Positions 44,380 to 54,140 of a stretch of DNA of 64,000 nucleotides are shown piece by piece. A program made the position numbers and the translations under genes. The DNA is taken from assembly GCA_944326695.1 (NCBI GenBank), contig CALVEZ010000011.1, forward strand, positions 23,302 through 87,301, read 5' to 3'. The notes beneath the pieces were generated by a model, which did not search any database, had not been told where the DNA came from, and saw nothing but the letters and a program-made list of their open reading frames with translations. Each line of letters starts with the position of its first letter. Position 1 is the first letter of the stretch. This stretch comes from Candidatus Bilophila faecipullorum (GTDB taxonomy: Bacteria > Desulfobacterota > Desulfovibrionia > Desulfovibrionales > Desulfovibrionaceae).

Positions 44380-47259
44380 CTATTCGGCGTTACGCCTCCG
44401 GAGCGTCCGAATGAGGACTATCGCGCCGAAGCCAAGGAAGAGCAGCAAAAAGTCGTAAGACGGAGACGTCCCCACCGTACAGCCGCTGCTGCTTCCGCCG
44501 TCGTCGCCCGCCACGTTGCCGTTGCCGGGAAGCGTACCCGTCGTGGTGACGAGGGTCACGGGGTCAGTGATCACGCCTTCGTCCTTGGCGAGGTCAAAGT
44601 CGGGATCATTGTCATGGATGATGAAGAAGGCGGTATACTGGGCATCCGGCGACAGGACGTCATCCGGTCCCAAGGGCACGGTCGGATTGGTGAAGTCGGC
44701 GATCCACCACTTCCCGGAGGCCGAAGGCATGGCATCGGCATCCGGCCGGCCGTATTCATAGGCCTTCTTCTGGTTGCCGTTCAGCTTGTACAGCTTGAAG
44801 CTGCTGACGGCTTCCCCGTTGCCGAGGAAACTCATCTGGAAAATCGCGCTGCTGTCAGCCGCCACCTTAGCGGTGAACGAATAGGTGCCGAAACGCTTTT
44901 CGTTCGCTTCCAGCGGCGCATAACGCTTGTCGGCGGTTTCGTTGTCGATGGCCTGGCTCTCGGTAAGCGTCACATCCGTGTCCAAAGACGGCTGTTCGTA
45001 GCTGGCCTGGAACTGGCTGACGAAAACCTCGGAATCGGGAAGAATCCCATGCACGACCTGGTCACCGACGATGGTCGTCGCCACGCGCATCTTGGCGATA
45101 CGCAGGGGTTCAGCCTTGGCGACCTCCATGATGTCCTCATCCAGAATCACGAAGTCGGCAAGCTTTCCCGGCTCCAGAGAACCGACGAGATGGTCGATCT
45201 TGTTCTGGTAAGCGGGGCCGATGGTGACGGCGCGGATAGCCTGCACAGGAGATATCCGCTGGTCGTAGGTCCAGAAGGCCCGGGTTTCCGTATCCGTGAT
45301 GCGGGCCTTGTACTGCGCCGTGGCATTGAGGTCCTTGCCGGTGCCGTTCACTTCAAGGTTTTCCTGCCCGGCTTCGGCTCTGGCATCCCCGGAGAAGCGG
45401 GTTACGCCGGACTGGATACTACGCAGCGGCGAAATGGGCGTCACAAAGGTATCGTTGTGGAACGAGAACGGCAGACCGTAGGCTTCGCTCCATCCTGCGG
45501 GGCTCATGTTGAAGGCGCGGCCGGGGCCAAAGAACTTGCTGGTATGCCGATAACCATAGAAATAGGTATGGTTGTCGAAATAGGTGTTGAAGAAGTTCTG
45601 GGCCTTCATCAGCTCGGGCAGGTTTCCGCCGGGAAGCTTGCCGCCGAGTGTGGTGTCCACCTCGCCGCCGGCAAAAGCGCCGGTCAGCTCCTCGTACATG
45701 TCCCCCGTGCCCTTCAGACCTTCATAGTCGCCCACAAGCCGCTGAATGTGCTGGCGTTCCATGGTCTGCCCGTGGATGGAGGTATGACGGGTATCCTTGA
45801 CTGTGGGATACAAGGCGACCACGTTTTCGAGCGCGGTCACATAGGCTTCGGCGGAGGCGGAACCGTTGGTATGCGTTTCCGTGCTCTGACCGTACTTATG
45901 ATAGATGCCGATAGCGTGGTACAGGCCCTCGCTGGTAAAATACCGCGTACCGGCAAGGCCGTTGAAATACCCCGCCTTGTCAAAGCTGTCTTCGGCAGTG
46001 TAATCGCCCCAGTCGTAATAACCGGGCTTCTTCATCCATGCCGTATAGCCCTGCGGCGAACCATCGTCGACGATCTTCCATGCACCGAGGAATATCCGCT
46101 GCTGGGGAAGCTCGGCCTCGCCCACGGCGGCATAGTCGGGGTCCGTCACTTCATAAGGAAAATGAACAACGGAGCCGTTCCCATCCTTATAATACATCTC
46201 GACCTGCATGGAGGTGATGTCCGAGCCCGTTTTGACGGCGTTGGAACCGTCAGCATATATATCCGTGGGAAAATCCGGGTTGACATTGTCGGCCCAGCCC
46301 AGAGTGGCGCGGTTCATCCATCCGGCCGAATCCACAGCATCGGTCCCGTGATAACCCATAGGATGATAGAGCAGACGGATGTTCAGATTGCCCTTGAGCA
46401 GGCTCTTCTGAAAGACCGGCATATCCGAAATGACCATTGTGGTGCCGCTGTCCCCGGTGGTCACGCCTGCGGCGGCGTAGACCTGATTCGCGCGCAGGAC
46501 GGCTGACAGGGGATTGGTCTTGAGCTCACCCATAAGCGGAACCAGCGCCATAGCCGAGCTTTCAAGCAGCAAGCCGGTGGGATTGCCGTCGGCATCCTTC
46601 ACCAGGCCCTCAGTCTGGTTAGCGCCGGTAATGCCGTACTTGGCCAGCGCAGCGCTATTCGCCACGGACATATGGCCGGAAATATGGCGGATCAGGATGG
46701 GGTGACGATCGCTGGCCTTGTCAAGATCATGCCGGGTGGGATGCCGTTGTTCCTTTAGCTGCGTGTCGTCGTAGTTGAAACCGATGATGGGCTCACCCGC
46801 CGGAACGGTTTCCGCCTTGGCGGCCAGCGCCTGAATGAGATGTTCCATCGTATCGGCGGGGCCGTCGAGCAAGGGGCTGTTCAAGTTGACCTGATAGAGG
46901 TCGGAAGTGCCCTGTTGCGGAAAATGGCCGTGCCCGTCGACAAAGCCCGGGAGCAGCGTCTTGCCACGCAGATCGACGATCTTCCCGACCTTTTTGGCGT
47001 CAAGATAGCCAACATCGAGCGCTTCGGCTTCCGAACCAACAAAAACGATTTTGCCGTTTAACGTGGCGACCACATCGGCTTTCTTGCCGGTGTCGGCGTT
47101 CTTTGCCTCTTCCGCCGTTTCCGTAATCGTGTAGATTTTCCCGTTATGGTACACGGTATCGGCTATTTTTTCCGCCGCCAGCACGCGCAGGCCGCCACAA
47201 AGCACCAGCGACAGCGACAACGCGCATACCCCCACTCCATGCCTTATGCGAAACGACAT
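44380..47259 (-). CDS. Large exported amidohydrolase with CTERM-like sorting tail
   Basis: This 959-residue protein has a Sec signal (MSFRIRHGVGVCALSLSLVL...). An amidohydrolase family 3 (YtcJ-like) metallohydrolase follows, with the metal motif GFVDGHGHF, SGHMSVANSAALAKYG, TSIHGQTMERQHIQ and SLEPGKLADFVILDEDI. Large insertions make it nearly twice the usual 550 residues. A beta-rich domain follows, then a C-terminus GGSSSGCTVG, a hydrophobic helix and LRRRNAE. This cysteine-helix-arginine tail looks like Synerg-CTERM or JDVT-CTERM signals that are cleaved and anchored by rhombosortase- or MrtJ-type systems; no such protease is in the window. GGAGGAG is 5 nt before the ATG at 47259. Confidence 0.85.
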   Translation of the reverse strand: MSFRIRHGVGVCALSLSLVLCGGLRVLAAEKIADTVYHNGKIYTITETAEEAKNADTGKKADVVATLNGKIVFVGSEAEALDVGYLDAKKVGKIVDLRGKTLLPGFVDGHGHFPQQGTSDLYQVNLNSPLLDGPADTMEHLIQALAAKAETVPAGEPIIGFNYDDTQLKEQRHPTRHDLDKASDRHPILIRHISGHMSVANSAALAKYGITGANQTEGLVKDADGNPTGLLLESSAMALVPLMGELKTNPLSAVLRANQVYAAAGVTTGDSGTTMVISDMPVFQKSLLKGNLNIRLLYHPMGYHGTDAVDSAGWMNRATLGWADNVNPDFPTDIYADGSNAVKTGSDITSMQVEMYYKDGNGSVVHFPYEVTDPDYAAVGEAELPQQRIFLGAWKIVDDGSPQGYTAWMKKPGYYDWGDYTAEDSFDKAGYFNGLAGTRYFTSEGLYHAIGIYHKYGQSTETHTNGSASAEAYVTALENVVALYPTVKDTRHTSIHGQTMERQHIQRLVGDYEGLKGTGDMYEELTGAFAGGEVDTTLGGKLPGGNLPELMKAQNFFNTYFDNHTYFYGYRHTSKFFGPGRAFNMSPAGWSEAYGLPFSFHNDTFVTPISPLRSIQSGVTRFSGDARAEAGQENLEVNGTGKDLNATAQYKARITDTETRAFWTYDQRISPVQAIRAVTIGPAYQNKIDHLVGSLEPGKLADFVILDEDIMEVAKAEPLRIAKMRVATTIVGDQVVHGILPDSEVFVSQFQASYEQPSLDTDVTLTESQAIDNETADKRYAPLEANEKRFGTYSFTAKVAADSSAIFQMSFLGNGEAVSSFKLYKLNGNQKKAYEYGRPDADAMPSASGKWWIADFTNPTVPLGPDDVLSPDAQYTAFFIIHDNDPDFDLAKDEGVITDPVTLVTTTGTLPGNGNVAGDDGGSSSGCTVGTSPSYDFLLLFLGFGAIVLIRTLRRRNAE

Positions 47260-47708
47260 ATCCACTCCTCCGTTACAGATAAAACAAGGCTCCTCGTTCT
47301 TTTTATTGCAAAGATTGTGCTATATTCTTTTACAAACAATAACGCGTGGATAACCTCTCTTGGTAGAACGACCTGCATTCCATAAGTAAAAAAACGGGAA
47401 AAAAAGGAAAAAAACTTCCCTCTTTTCTCGTTTTTTTACGCTTGCGAACAAGCAATAAAGGCCGATGCCGTCCAAGACGGAGAAAAAGCCGAAACATTCC
47501 GCGAAATATGGAATAAGGAAATACGGACAGGACCTGCCTCACATCCTTCGAGTGTTGCCTGTCTCGGTTCTTTCAGGGCCTTGTAAGCCTCCCGTCGCAG
47601 ACTTTCGACGCAATCGTCGCCTGTTCTTCCCCCAATCGCCCATTGCCGATCACCTCGCCGTCACATGGCTCCTGCACTCTGCGCTCAACAAACAGCGAGG
47701 AGTCATCC
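47260..47708. other. 449-bp divergent intergenic region
   Basis: Between the amidohydrolase (minus) and the phn operon (plus). It is AT-rich near the amidohydrolase. A long A/T stem (AAAAAAACGGGAAAA against the T-run, about 47388-47437) may be a bidirectional terminator or a structured leader. No clear Pho box was found before phnC. Confidence 0.45.
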
Positions 47709-48527
47709 ATGATCGACATACGGAATCTCAGCAAAACGTTTCCCGGCGGCAAGGGGCTGGATCAGGTTTCCCTGCACATCCGGCCGGGCGAAATGGTCGC
47801 GCTCATAGGGTCTTCCGGTTCCGGCAAGTCCACACTGATGCGCCACATCGCGGGGCTCATGCCCGGCGACGCCACGGGCGGGCGCATCGAGGTCGGCCAC
47901 CGCGTCATTCAGGATCGGGGCGCAATCAGCCGCGACATCCGCGACATCCGCGCCGACATCGGCATGATCTTCCAGCAATTCAATCTGGTGGATCGCATGT
48001 CCGTCCTGCGCAACGTCACCCTCGGCGCGCTGTCCCGCACGTCCTTGTGGCGCAGCATGATCGGCCTCTTCCACGAAGAGGACACCCTGCTCGCCTACAA
48101 GGCCCTGTCGCGCGTCGGCATCGTCGAAAAGGCCCGGGAACGCACCTCCAACCTCTCCGGCGGCCAGCAGCAGCGCGCGGCCATCGCCCGGGCGCTGGTG
48201 CAGCGGGCCCGCGTCCTGCTTGCCGACGAACCCATCGCCTCCCTCGACCCCGAATCCTCCCGCAACGTGATGGAAACCCTGCGCGACCTGAACCGCAACG
48301 ACGGCCTCACCGTGGTCGTGACGCTGCATCAGGTCGATTACGCGCTGTCCTTCTGCCCCCGCACCATCGCCCTGAAGCACGGGCGGGTCGTCTTCGACGG
48401 CCCGAGCGCGGAGCTGACGCCGTCTTTCCTCAAGCAGCTCTACGGTACGGAATGCGATTCCCTCTTCGCCCGTCCCGAAAGCGATATCCTCCGCAAGCCC
48501 GCCTTCGAGCAGGCCCGCGTAGCCTGA
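47709..48527 (+). CDS. phnC: Phosphonate ABC transporter ATP-binding protein
   Basis: PhnC (272 residues) powers phosphonate import. Walker A is GSSGSGKST, the Q-loop is [11 protein letters not shown], the signature [14 protein letters not shown], Walker [13 protein letters not shown] and the H-loop VVTLHQ. The ATG at 47709 follows GAGGAG; the frame is open to 47643 without a ribosome site. It opens a single-strand phn gene run of about 9.6 kb with small gaps and overlaps. Confidence 0.92.
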   Translation: MIDIRNLSKTFPGGKGLDQVSLHIRPGEMVALIGSSGSGKSTLMRHIAGLMPGDATGGRIEVGHRVIQDRGAISRDIRDIRADIGMIFQQFNLVDRMSVLRNVTLGALSRTSLWRSMIGLFHEEDTLLAYKALSRVGIVEKARERTSNLSGGQQQRAAIARALVQRARVLLADEPIASLDPESSRNVMETLRDLNRNDGLTVVVTLHQVDYALSFCPRTIALKHGRVVFDGPSAELTPSFLKQLYGTECDSLFARPESDILRKPAFEQARVA

Positions 48528-48549
48528 AACCTCCAACCAAGGATATGCC

Positions 48550-49515
48550 ATGTTTTCCCGCTTTCTGGTCGCCATTGCCGCCGCCGCAATCGTGCTCGGC
48601 GGTTCCATCTGCGCCAACGCCGCAGAAACGTTGAACTTCGGCATCATTTCCACGGAATCCTCCCAAAACCTCAAGCAGTTGTGGGACCCCTTCCTCGCGG
48701 ACATGGAAAAGGCCACCGGCTTTAAGGTGAAGGCCTTCTTCGCCTCCGACTACGCCGGGATCATCGAAGGCATGCGCTTCAAGAAGGTCGATCTGTGCTG
48801 GATCGGCAACAAGGGCGCGATCCAGATCGTGGACCGCGCCGACGGTTCCGTCTTCGCCAAGACCACGGCCTTCGACGGCACGGACGGCTATTACTCCCTG
48901 CTCGTGGTGAACAGGGACAGCAAACTCCAGAACGTGGACGACGTCTTGAAGAACGCGGCGAACCTGCGCTTCAGCAACGGCGACCCGAACTCCACCTCCG
49001 GCTTCCTCGTGCCCGGCTACTACGTCTTCGCCAAGAACGGCGTGGACCCCAAAAAAATCTTCAAGAACGTGGTCGCCGCCAACCACGAATCCAACGCGCT
49101 GGCCGTGGCCAACGGACAGGTGGACGTGGCGACCTGCAACAACGAGGCCATCGGCCGTCTCGAAATCGCCCATCCCGACAAGGCCAGGCAAATCCGCGAA
49201 ATCTGGCGCTCGCCCCTCATTCCGAGCGATCCGCTGGTGTGGCGCAACAGCCTCTCCGACGACGCCAAGAAAAAGATTTCCGACTTCATCTTCGGCTACG
49301 GCGTAAAGGGCGACGTGGCCCACGCCCGGGCCATCCTCGAAAAGCTCCAGTGGGGCACCTTCCAGCCTTCCGACAATACGCAGCTCAAGCCGCTGCGCCA
49401 GCTCGAACTTTTCCGCGAGAAGAGCAAGCTGGAGGCCAACGCCGACATGGACGCGGCGGAAAAGGCCGAACGCATCAAGAAGATCGACGCGGCCCTCGCC
49501 GAACTCTCCCAATAA
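48550..49515 (+). CDS. phnD: Phosphonate ABC transporter substrate-binding protein
   Basis: PhnD (321 residues) is the periplasmic receptor for phosphonates such as 2-aminoethylphosphonate. It has a Sec signal ending SICANA, then [46 protein letters not shown] and [18 protein letters not shown], all typical of PhnD. It lies 22 bp after phnC with AAGGA before the ATG. Confidence 0.93.
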   Translation: MFSRFLVAIAAAAIVLGGSICANAAETLNFGIISTESSQNLKQLWDPFLADMEKATGFKVKAFFASDYAGIIEGMRFKKVDLCWIGNKGAIQIVDRADGSVFAKTTAFDGTDGYYSLLVVNRDSKLQNVDDVLKNAANLRFSNGDPNSTSGFLVPGYYVFAKNGVDPKKIFKNVVAANHESNALAVANGQVDVATCNNEAIGRLEIAHPDKARQIREIWRSPLIPSDPLVWRNSLSDDAKKKISDFIFGYGVKGDVAHARAILEKLQWGTFQPSDNTQLKPLRQLELFREKSKLEANADMDAAEKAERIKKIDAALAELSQ

Positions 49516-49604
49516 GTTCCGCTCCCGGCGCGCCCCTTCCCGCGCCGGGCTTCTCCAAAATCCGGCGGGGCAGCCGTCCCGCCGGCCTTTTCCAAAGGAT
49601 CGTT

Positions 49605-50396
49605 ATGAGTTCCGAGCTTATCCTGAATCCTCCGCGCAGGCGTTCCGCGGACCTGCTGCGTCTGCTGGGCTGGGCGGTCTTGCTGGCCTTCCTCGTCTGG
49701 TCATGGCGGGGAGCGGAAATGCGCCCCCTGACCCTGATTTCCGAATCAGGGAACATCCTGACGCTGATGCGCGACTTTTTCCCGCCGGACTTCACCGACT
49801 GGCGGATATACGTCGAGGAGATGGTGGTAACCTTGCAGATCGCGGTGTGGGGCACCCTGCTGGCCGTGATCTGCGCCGTGCCGCTGGGCATCCTGTCCTC
49901 GGACAACATCGTGCCGTGGTGGGTGTATCACCCGGTGCGCCGCCTCATGGACGCCGCCCGCGCCATCAACGAAATGGTCTTCGCCATGCTCTTCGTGGTC
50001 GCCGTGGGCCTCGGCCCCTTTGCGGGCGTGCTGGCCCTGTGGGTGCACACCACCGGCGTGCTGGCCAAGCTCTTTTCCGAGGCCGTGGAGGCCATCGAGC
50101 CGAGCCCGGTCGAGGGCGTGCGCTCCACCGGCGCGTCCTTCCTTGAAGAAGTCGTCTACGGCGTCATCCCGCAAGTCTTTCCGTTGTGGATATCCTATTC
50201 CCTCTACCGTTTCGAATCCAACGTCCGCTCGGCCACCGTCGTGGGCATGGTCGGCGCGGGCGGCATCGGCATGGTCCTGTGGGAGCTCATCCGCAGCTTC
50301 GCCTTCGAACAGACCTGCGCGGTCATGGCGCTCATCGTGCTGGTCGTGGTCATCTTCGACATGCTTTCCCAACAACTGCGCAAGAGGGTGATGTGA
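49605..50396 (+). CDS. phnE: Phosphonate ABC transporter permease
   Basis: PhnE (263 residues) is the single membrane permease of the importer. It has about six helices and the coupling-loop motif [38 protein letters not shown] is conserved near the end. AAAGGA stands 7 nt before the ATG at 49605. The stop overlaps the next start by one base (TGATG). Confidence 0.92.
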   Translation: MSSELILNPPRRRSADLLRLLGWAVLLAFLVWSWRGAEMRPLTLISESGNILTLMRDFFPPDFTDWRIYVEEMVVTLQIAVWGTLLAVICAVPLGILSSDNIVPWWVYHPVRRLMDAARAINEMVFAMLFVVAVGLGPFAGVLALWVHTTGVLAKLFSEAVEAIEPSPVEGVRSTGASFLEEVVYGVIPQVFPLWISYSLYRFESNVRSATVVGMVGAGGIGMVLWELIRSFAFEQTCAVMALIVLVVVIFDMLSQQLRKRVM

Positions 50397-51121
50397 TGCC
50401 CGCACGGTATGCCGTCTACTACGCGCCCGCTGCGACGGACGCGCTGCACCGCGTCGCGACGCCGCTGCTCGGGCGCGACGCCCTGACCGGGGAAAACGTG
50501 CCGCAGCTCGCGCCGCCGGACGTGGACGCGACCTTCTGGAAGGCGCTGACCCGTGTCCCCGCGCACTACGGGCTGCACGCCACGCTCAAGGCACCCTTCG
50601 AGCTGCGGCATCCGGGCATGGAGAACCAGCTCCTGCTGGCCGTGGGCGAAGTCGCCTCCCACTTTCTGCCCTTCGACCTGCCGTCCCTGTCGCTGGCGTA
50701 TCTGGGCAAGGAAGAGAAAGGTTTCTACGCGCTCGTGGCCGGGGAGCGCCGTTCCCTGATTTCCTTTCTGGAACGCGCCTGCGTGATGGACCTTGATGCC
50801 TTCCGGGCCCCGCTGCGAACCGAGGACGTGGCCCGCCGCGGCGACCTGACCTTCCGGGAGCGGAGCAATCTGTACATGTGGGGCTATCACCGCGTCCTCG
50901 ACGAATTCCGCTTCCACGTGACCCTGACCGACGCCATCCCCGACGCGGGGCGGCGCGCCCTGGTGGGCGAGAGCCTGCGCGCGGCTCTGGGCGAGATGCT
51001 GGGCGCGCCCCTGCGCATCGACGCCCTGACCCTGTTCCGGCAGGAAAACCGCAACCGTCCCTTCACGGCGGTGGCGCGGTTCCCCTTCGCCAACGTTACT
51101 TCTTCACAGGAAACAGCATGA
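50396..51121 (+). CDS. 2H-phosphoesterase-type phosphonate metabolism protein (DUF1045)
   Basis: This 241-residue cytoplasmic protein has the two HxT motifs of the 2H phosphoesterase superfamily: YGLHATLKAPFEL (about residue 60) and FRFHVTLTDAIPD (about residue 170). The start overlaps phnE and the stop overlaps phnG (ATGA), so it is a full member of the operon. DUF1045 genes are often found in phn operons. Other 2H enzymes open 2',3'- or 1'',2''-cyclic ribose phosphates, which is the chemistry needed here, since PhnP, the usual enzyme for the cyclic ribose phosphate, is not in the operon. That role is inferred. Confidence 0.85.
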   Translation: MPARYAVYYAPAATDALHRVATPLLGRDALTGENVPQLAPPDVDATFWKALTRVPAHYGLHATLKAPFELRHPGMENQLLLAVGEVASHFLPFDLPSLSLAYLGKEEKGFYALVAGERRSLISFLERACVMDLDAFRAPLRTEDVARRGDLTFRERSNLYMWGYHRVLDEFRFHVTLTDAIPDAGRRALVGESLRAALGEMLGAPLRIDALTLFRQENRNRPFTAVARFPFANVTSSQETA

Positions 51122-51558
51122 AAGATCAATCGGTTCGACAGGAAAGGATGCGGCTTCTGGCCCTCGCGTCCACAAAACGCCTTGAAACGGGCCTCGCGAG
51201 CGTGACCCCGCCCGCCTACGAGGTGGTGCGCGGGCCGGAGACCGGCCTTGTGATGATCCGCGGCCGCGTGGGCAACACCGGCGACGCCTTCAACGTCGGG
51301 GAGGCGCTGGTAACGCGCTGCGTCGTGTCGCTGGGCGCTCGCCTCGGCTACGCATGGGTGCTCGGTGAGGACGCGCGACATGCCGAACTCGCGGCCCTCT
51401 TCGACGCGCTCTGGCAGACGAAGGACTATGCCGAACGCCTCGACCGGGAACTGCTCCCCGTTCTGGAGGCGGAGCGCGCCGCCCGCGTGCGGGCCGACGC
51501 CGCCGCCGTGGAACCCACCCGCGTGGACTTTTTTACGCTCGTCCGGGGGGAAGACTGA
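51118..51558 (+). CDS. phnG: C-P lyase core subunit PhnG
   Basis: PhnG (146 residues) is part of the PhnGHIJ core complex. The conserved block PPAYEVVRGPETGLVMIRGRVGNTGDAFNVGE followed by VTRCVV is diagnostic. It helps PhnI attach the phosphonate to the ribose of ATP. It overlaps the DUF1045 stop by 4 bp and phnH by one base. Confidence 0.92.
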   Translation: MKDQSVRQERMRLLALASTKRLETGLASVTPPAYEVVRGPETGLVMIRGRVGNTGDAFNVGEALVTRCVVSLGARLGYAWVLGEDARHAELAALFDALWQTKDYAERLDRELLPVLEAERAARVRADAAAVEPTRVDFFTLVRGED

Positions 51559-52160
51559 TGCAGGCTCTCGCTCATCCCGTGTTCGACACGCAACGGATTT
51601 TCCGCACCGTGCTGGAAGCCATGTCCCGTCCCGCGCGGCCCCGTCCCTTCCCCGTCTTTCCGAAAAGCCTGCCGGAACCGTTTTCGCCCGTGCTGGCGGG
51701 CATCGCCCTGACCCTCTGTGACGGCGAAACCCCGGTCTGGCTGTCCCCCTGCCTGCGGCGCGACAACGTGCTGGCGTGGCTGCGCTTCCAGTGCGGGTGC
51801 CCGTTTGTGGAGGAGCCCGAAAAAGCGACCTTCGCACTGGTGTGCTGCCCCTCGGAACTGCCGCCCCTCTCCGCCTTCGCGCAGGGCCTGCCCGCCTATC
51901 CCGACCGTTCCGCCACCGTCTGCCTTGCCGGGCTGACCTTCGGGCAGGGCCTTTCCCTGCGGGCGTCGGGCCCCGGCATCCCGGACGAAGCCGCCTTCGC
52001 CTGCACGCTGCCCGGCGGCTTTGCCGAACAGTGGCGCGCCAACACGACGGCCTTCCCGCTCGGCGTGGACATGCTGCTGTGCTCCGCCGACAGCGTAGCC
52101 GGACTGCCGCGCACCACGCGCCTCGACGTTTCCAATCAGGAGAATGCCTCATGTATGTAG
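51558..52160 (+). CDS. phnH: C-P lyase core subunit PhnH
   Basis: PhnH (200 residues) is the structural partner of PhnJ in the core complex. It starts with HPVFDTQRIFRTVLEAMSRPA, the typical PhnH beginning, and contains GPGIPDE in the middle. It overlaps phnG by one base and phnI by 10 bp. Confidence 0.92.
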   Translation: MQALAHPVFDTQRIFRTVLEAMSRPARPRPFPVFPKSLPEPFSPVLAGIALTLCDGETPVWLSPCLRRDNVLAWLRFQCGCPFVEEPEKATFALVCCPSELPPLSAFAQGLPAYPDRSATVCLAGLTFGQGLSLRASGPGIPDEAAFACTLPGGFAEQWRANTTAFPLGVDMLLCSADSVAGLPRTTRLDVSNQENASCM

Positions 52161-53281
52161 CGGTCAAAGGTGGGGAAAAGGCCATTTCCGCCGCCCACGA
52201 ACGTCTCGGACGGGAACGCCGCGGCGATCCGTCCATTCCCGAGTTGCGCCTCGATCAGCTTGTCGGACAGTTGCGGCTTGCCGTGGACCGGGTCATGGCC
52301 GAAGGCTCGCTCTACGACCGGGAACTCGCCGCGCTGGCGATCAAGCAGGCGCAGGGCGATTTGCCGGAAGCCGTCTTTCTTGTCCGTGCCTACCGGACGA
52401 CCCTGCCGCGTTTCGGGGCCTCGGACCCGGTAGATACCTCGGCCATGCGGGTCTTGCGGCGCATTTCCGCCACATGGAAGGACCTGCCCGGCGGCCAGCT
52501 CCTCGGGGCCACCTTCGACTATACCCATCGCCTGCTGGATCGCGTCCTTGCCGAAACCAGAGCAGGGAGCGACCTAGCCGCTGATGCGCCGGCCCCTGCC
52601 CCGCAAGCGGCTTCCGAGGATACGCCCGTGGGCCCCCTGCCCCGCGCGCTGGACGCGCTGGTCGCGGAAGGGCTGCTCGAACGGCCCGAAGCGGACCCGG
52701 ACGCGAAGTGCCGTGACATCACCCGCCACCCGCTGGAACTGCCCGCCGACACCCCGGCGGATCGCGGCGTGCGTCTGCAGGCGCTGGCCCGCGCCGACGA
52801 GGGCTTCCTCCTCGGCATGGCCTATTCCACGCAGCGCGGTTTCGGGGCCGTGCACCCCTTCACCGGAGAACTGCGCCGCGGCCTGGTCGAGCTTTCCTTC
52901 CACTCCGAGGAACTCGGCTTCAGCGTGGTCATCGGAGAAGTGGAACTGACCGAATGCGAGACGGTGAGCAGCTATACCGGCACGGCCCGCCCGCCGTGCT
53001 TCACGCGGGGATACGGGCTGGTCTTCGGCAACAACGAGCGCAAGGCCCTCTCCATGGCCATCACCGACCGCGCCCTGCGCGCCCGGGAACTGGACGAACC
53101 GCTGGTCGGCCCGGCGCAAAACCCGGAATTCGTGCTGCTCCACGGCGACAACGTGGACGCCTCCGGCTTCGTGCAGCACATCAAGCTGCCGCACTACGTA
53201 GATTTTCAGGCCGACCTCTCTCTCATTCGCGGCTTGCGGGCCAAGCGGCGGAACAAGGACAACGACCATGCCACAGACTGA
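52151..53281 (+). CDS. phnI: C-P lyase core subunit PhnI
   Basis: PhnI (376 residues) with PhnG, PhnH and PhnL replaces the adenine of ATP with the phosphonate. It has MYVAVKGGEKAI at the start, AYSTQRGFGAVHPFTGELR, the EVELTECETVSSYTG block and GYGLVFGNNERKALSMAITD. An internal stretch from about residue 140 is Ala- and Pro-rich. It overlaps phnJ by 14 bp. Confidence 0.93.
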   Translation: MYVAVKGGEKAISAAHERLGRERRGDPSIPELRLDQLVGQLRLAVDRVMAEGSLYDRELAALAIKQAQGDLPEAVFLVRAYRTTLPRFGASDPVDTSAMRVLRRISATWKDLPGGQLLGATFDYTHRLLDRVLAETRAGSDLAADAPAPAPQAASEDTPVGPLPRALDALVAEGLLERPEADPDAKCRDITRHPLELPADTPADRGVRLQALARADEGFLLGMAYSTQRGFGAVHPFTGELRRGLVELSFHSEELGFSVVIGEVELTECETVSSYTGTARPPCFTRGYGLVFGNNERKALSMAITDRALRARELDEPLVGPAQNPEFVLLHGDNVDASGFVQHIKLPHYVDFQADLSLIRGLRAKRRNKDNDHATD

Positions 53282-54140
53282 CGCGTGCACCCCCCTCAAG
53301 GGCTATGCCTTCGCCTACCTTGACGAAACGACCAAGCGGATGATCCGGCGCGGCCTGCTCAAGGCCGTGGCGATCCCCGGCTATCAGGTGCCCTTCGCCA
53401 GCCGCGAAATGCCCATGCCCTGCGGCTGGGGCACGGGCGGGATTCAGGTAACTGCCAGCATCATCGGCCCGGACGACGTGCTCAAGGTCATCGATCAGGG
53501 CTCGGATGACACCACCAACGCCGTGTCCATCCGGGACTTTTTCCGCAAGACCACCGGCGTCGCCACCACAACCCGCACGGACGAGGCCAGCATCATCCAG
53601 ACCCGCCACCGCATCCCCGAGCAGCCCCTGACCGAGGCGCAGATCATGGTCTATCAGGTGCCGCTCCCCGAACCTCTGCGCTGGCTGGAGCCGAGCGAAC
53701 GGGAAACCCGCACCCTCCACGCGCTGGAGGAATACGGCATCATGAACGTGAAGCTCTACGAGGACATCGTGCGCCACGGCGCCATCGCCACGGGTTTCGA
53801 CTATCCCGTGCGCGTGGCCGGGCGCTACATCATGAGCCCGTCGCCCATCCCCCGTTTCGACAACCCCAAGATGCACCGCTGCCCGGCCCTGCAGCTTTTC
53901 GGGGCCGGACGGGAAAAGCGGCTGTACGCCATCCCGCCCTACACGGACGTGGAGAGCCTCGACTTCGAGGACTATCCCTTCACCGTGCAGTCGTGGGACG
54001 AAGCCTGCGCCATCTGCGGGTCCACCGACACCTATCTGGACGAAGTCATTCTCGACGACAAGGGGAACCGCCTGTTCGTGTGTTCCGATACCGACTGCTG
54101 CGCCCGGCGCGCCGCCGAACGCCAGGGGGAAACGCAATGA
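53268..54140 (+). CDS. phnJ: Alpha-D-ribose 1-methylphosphonate 5-phosphate C-P lyase
   Basis: PhnJ (290 residues) is the radical-SAM enzyme that cuts the carbon-phosphorus bond. C247, C250 and C272 hold the [4Fe-4S] cluster and C278 is the thiyl-radical cysteine. The spacing C-x2-C-x21-C-x5-C equals that of E. coli PhnJ (241, 244, 266, 272). GYAFAYLDETTKRMIRRGLL near the start and QVTASIIGPDDVLKVIDQG are also typical. All key residues are present, so it should be active. Its start overlaps phnI. Confidence 0.96.
   Translation: MPQTDACTPLKGYAFAYLDETTKRMIRRGLLKAVAIPGYQVPFASREMPMPCGWGTGGIQVTASIIGPDDVLKVIDQGSDDTTNAVSIRDFFRKTTGVATTTRTDEASIIQTRHRIPEQPLTEAQIMVYQVPLPEPLRWLEPSERETRTLHALEEYGIMNVKLYEDIVRHGAIATGFDYPVRVAGRYIMSPSPIPRFDNPKMHRCPALQLFGAGREKRLYAIPPYTDVESLDFEDYPFTVQSWDEACAICGSTDTYLDEVILDDKGNRLFVCSDTDCCARRAAERQGETQ

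Noticed and set aside
47580..47708. Pho box before phnC
   Set aside because: Only a single weak half-site-like CCGTCACAT was seen, without the required second repeat at 11 bp.
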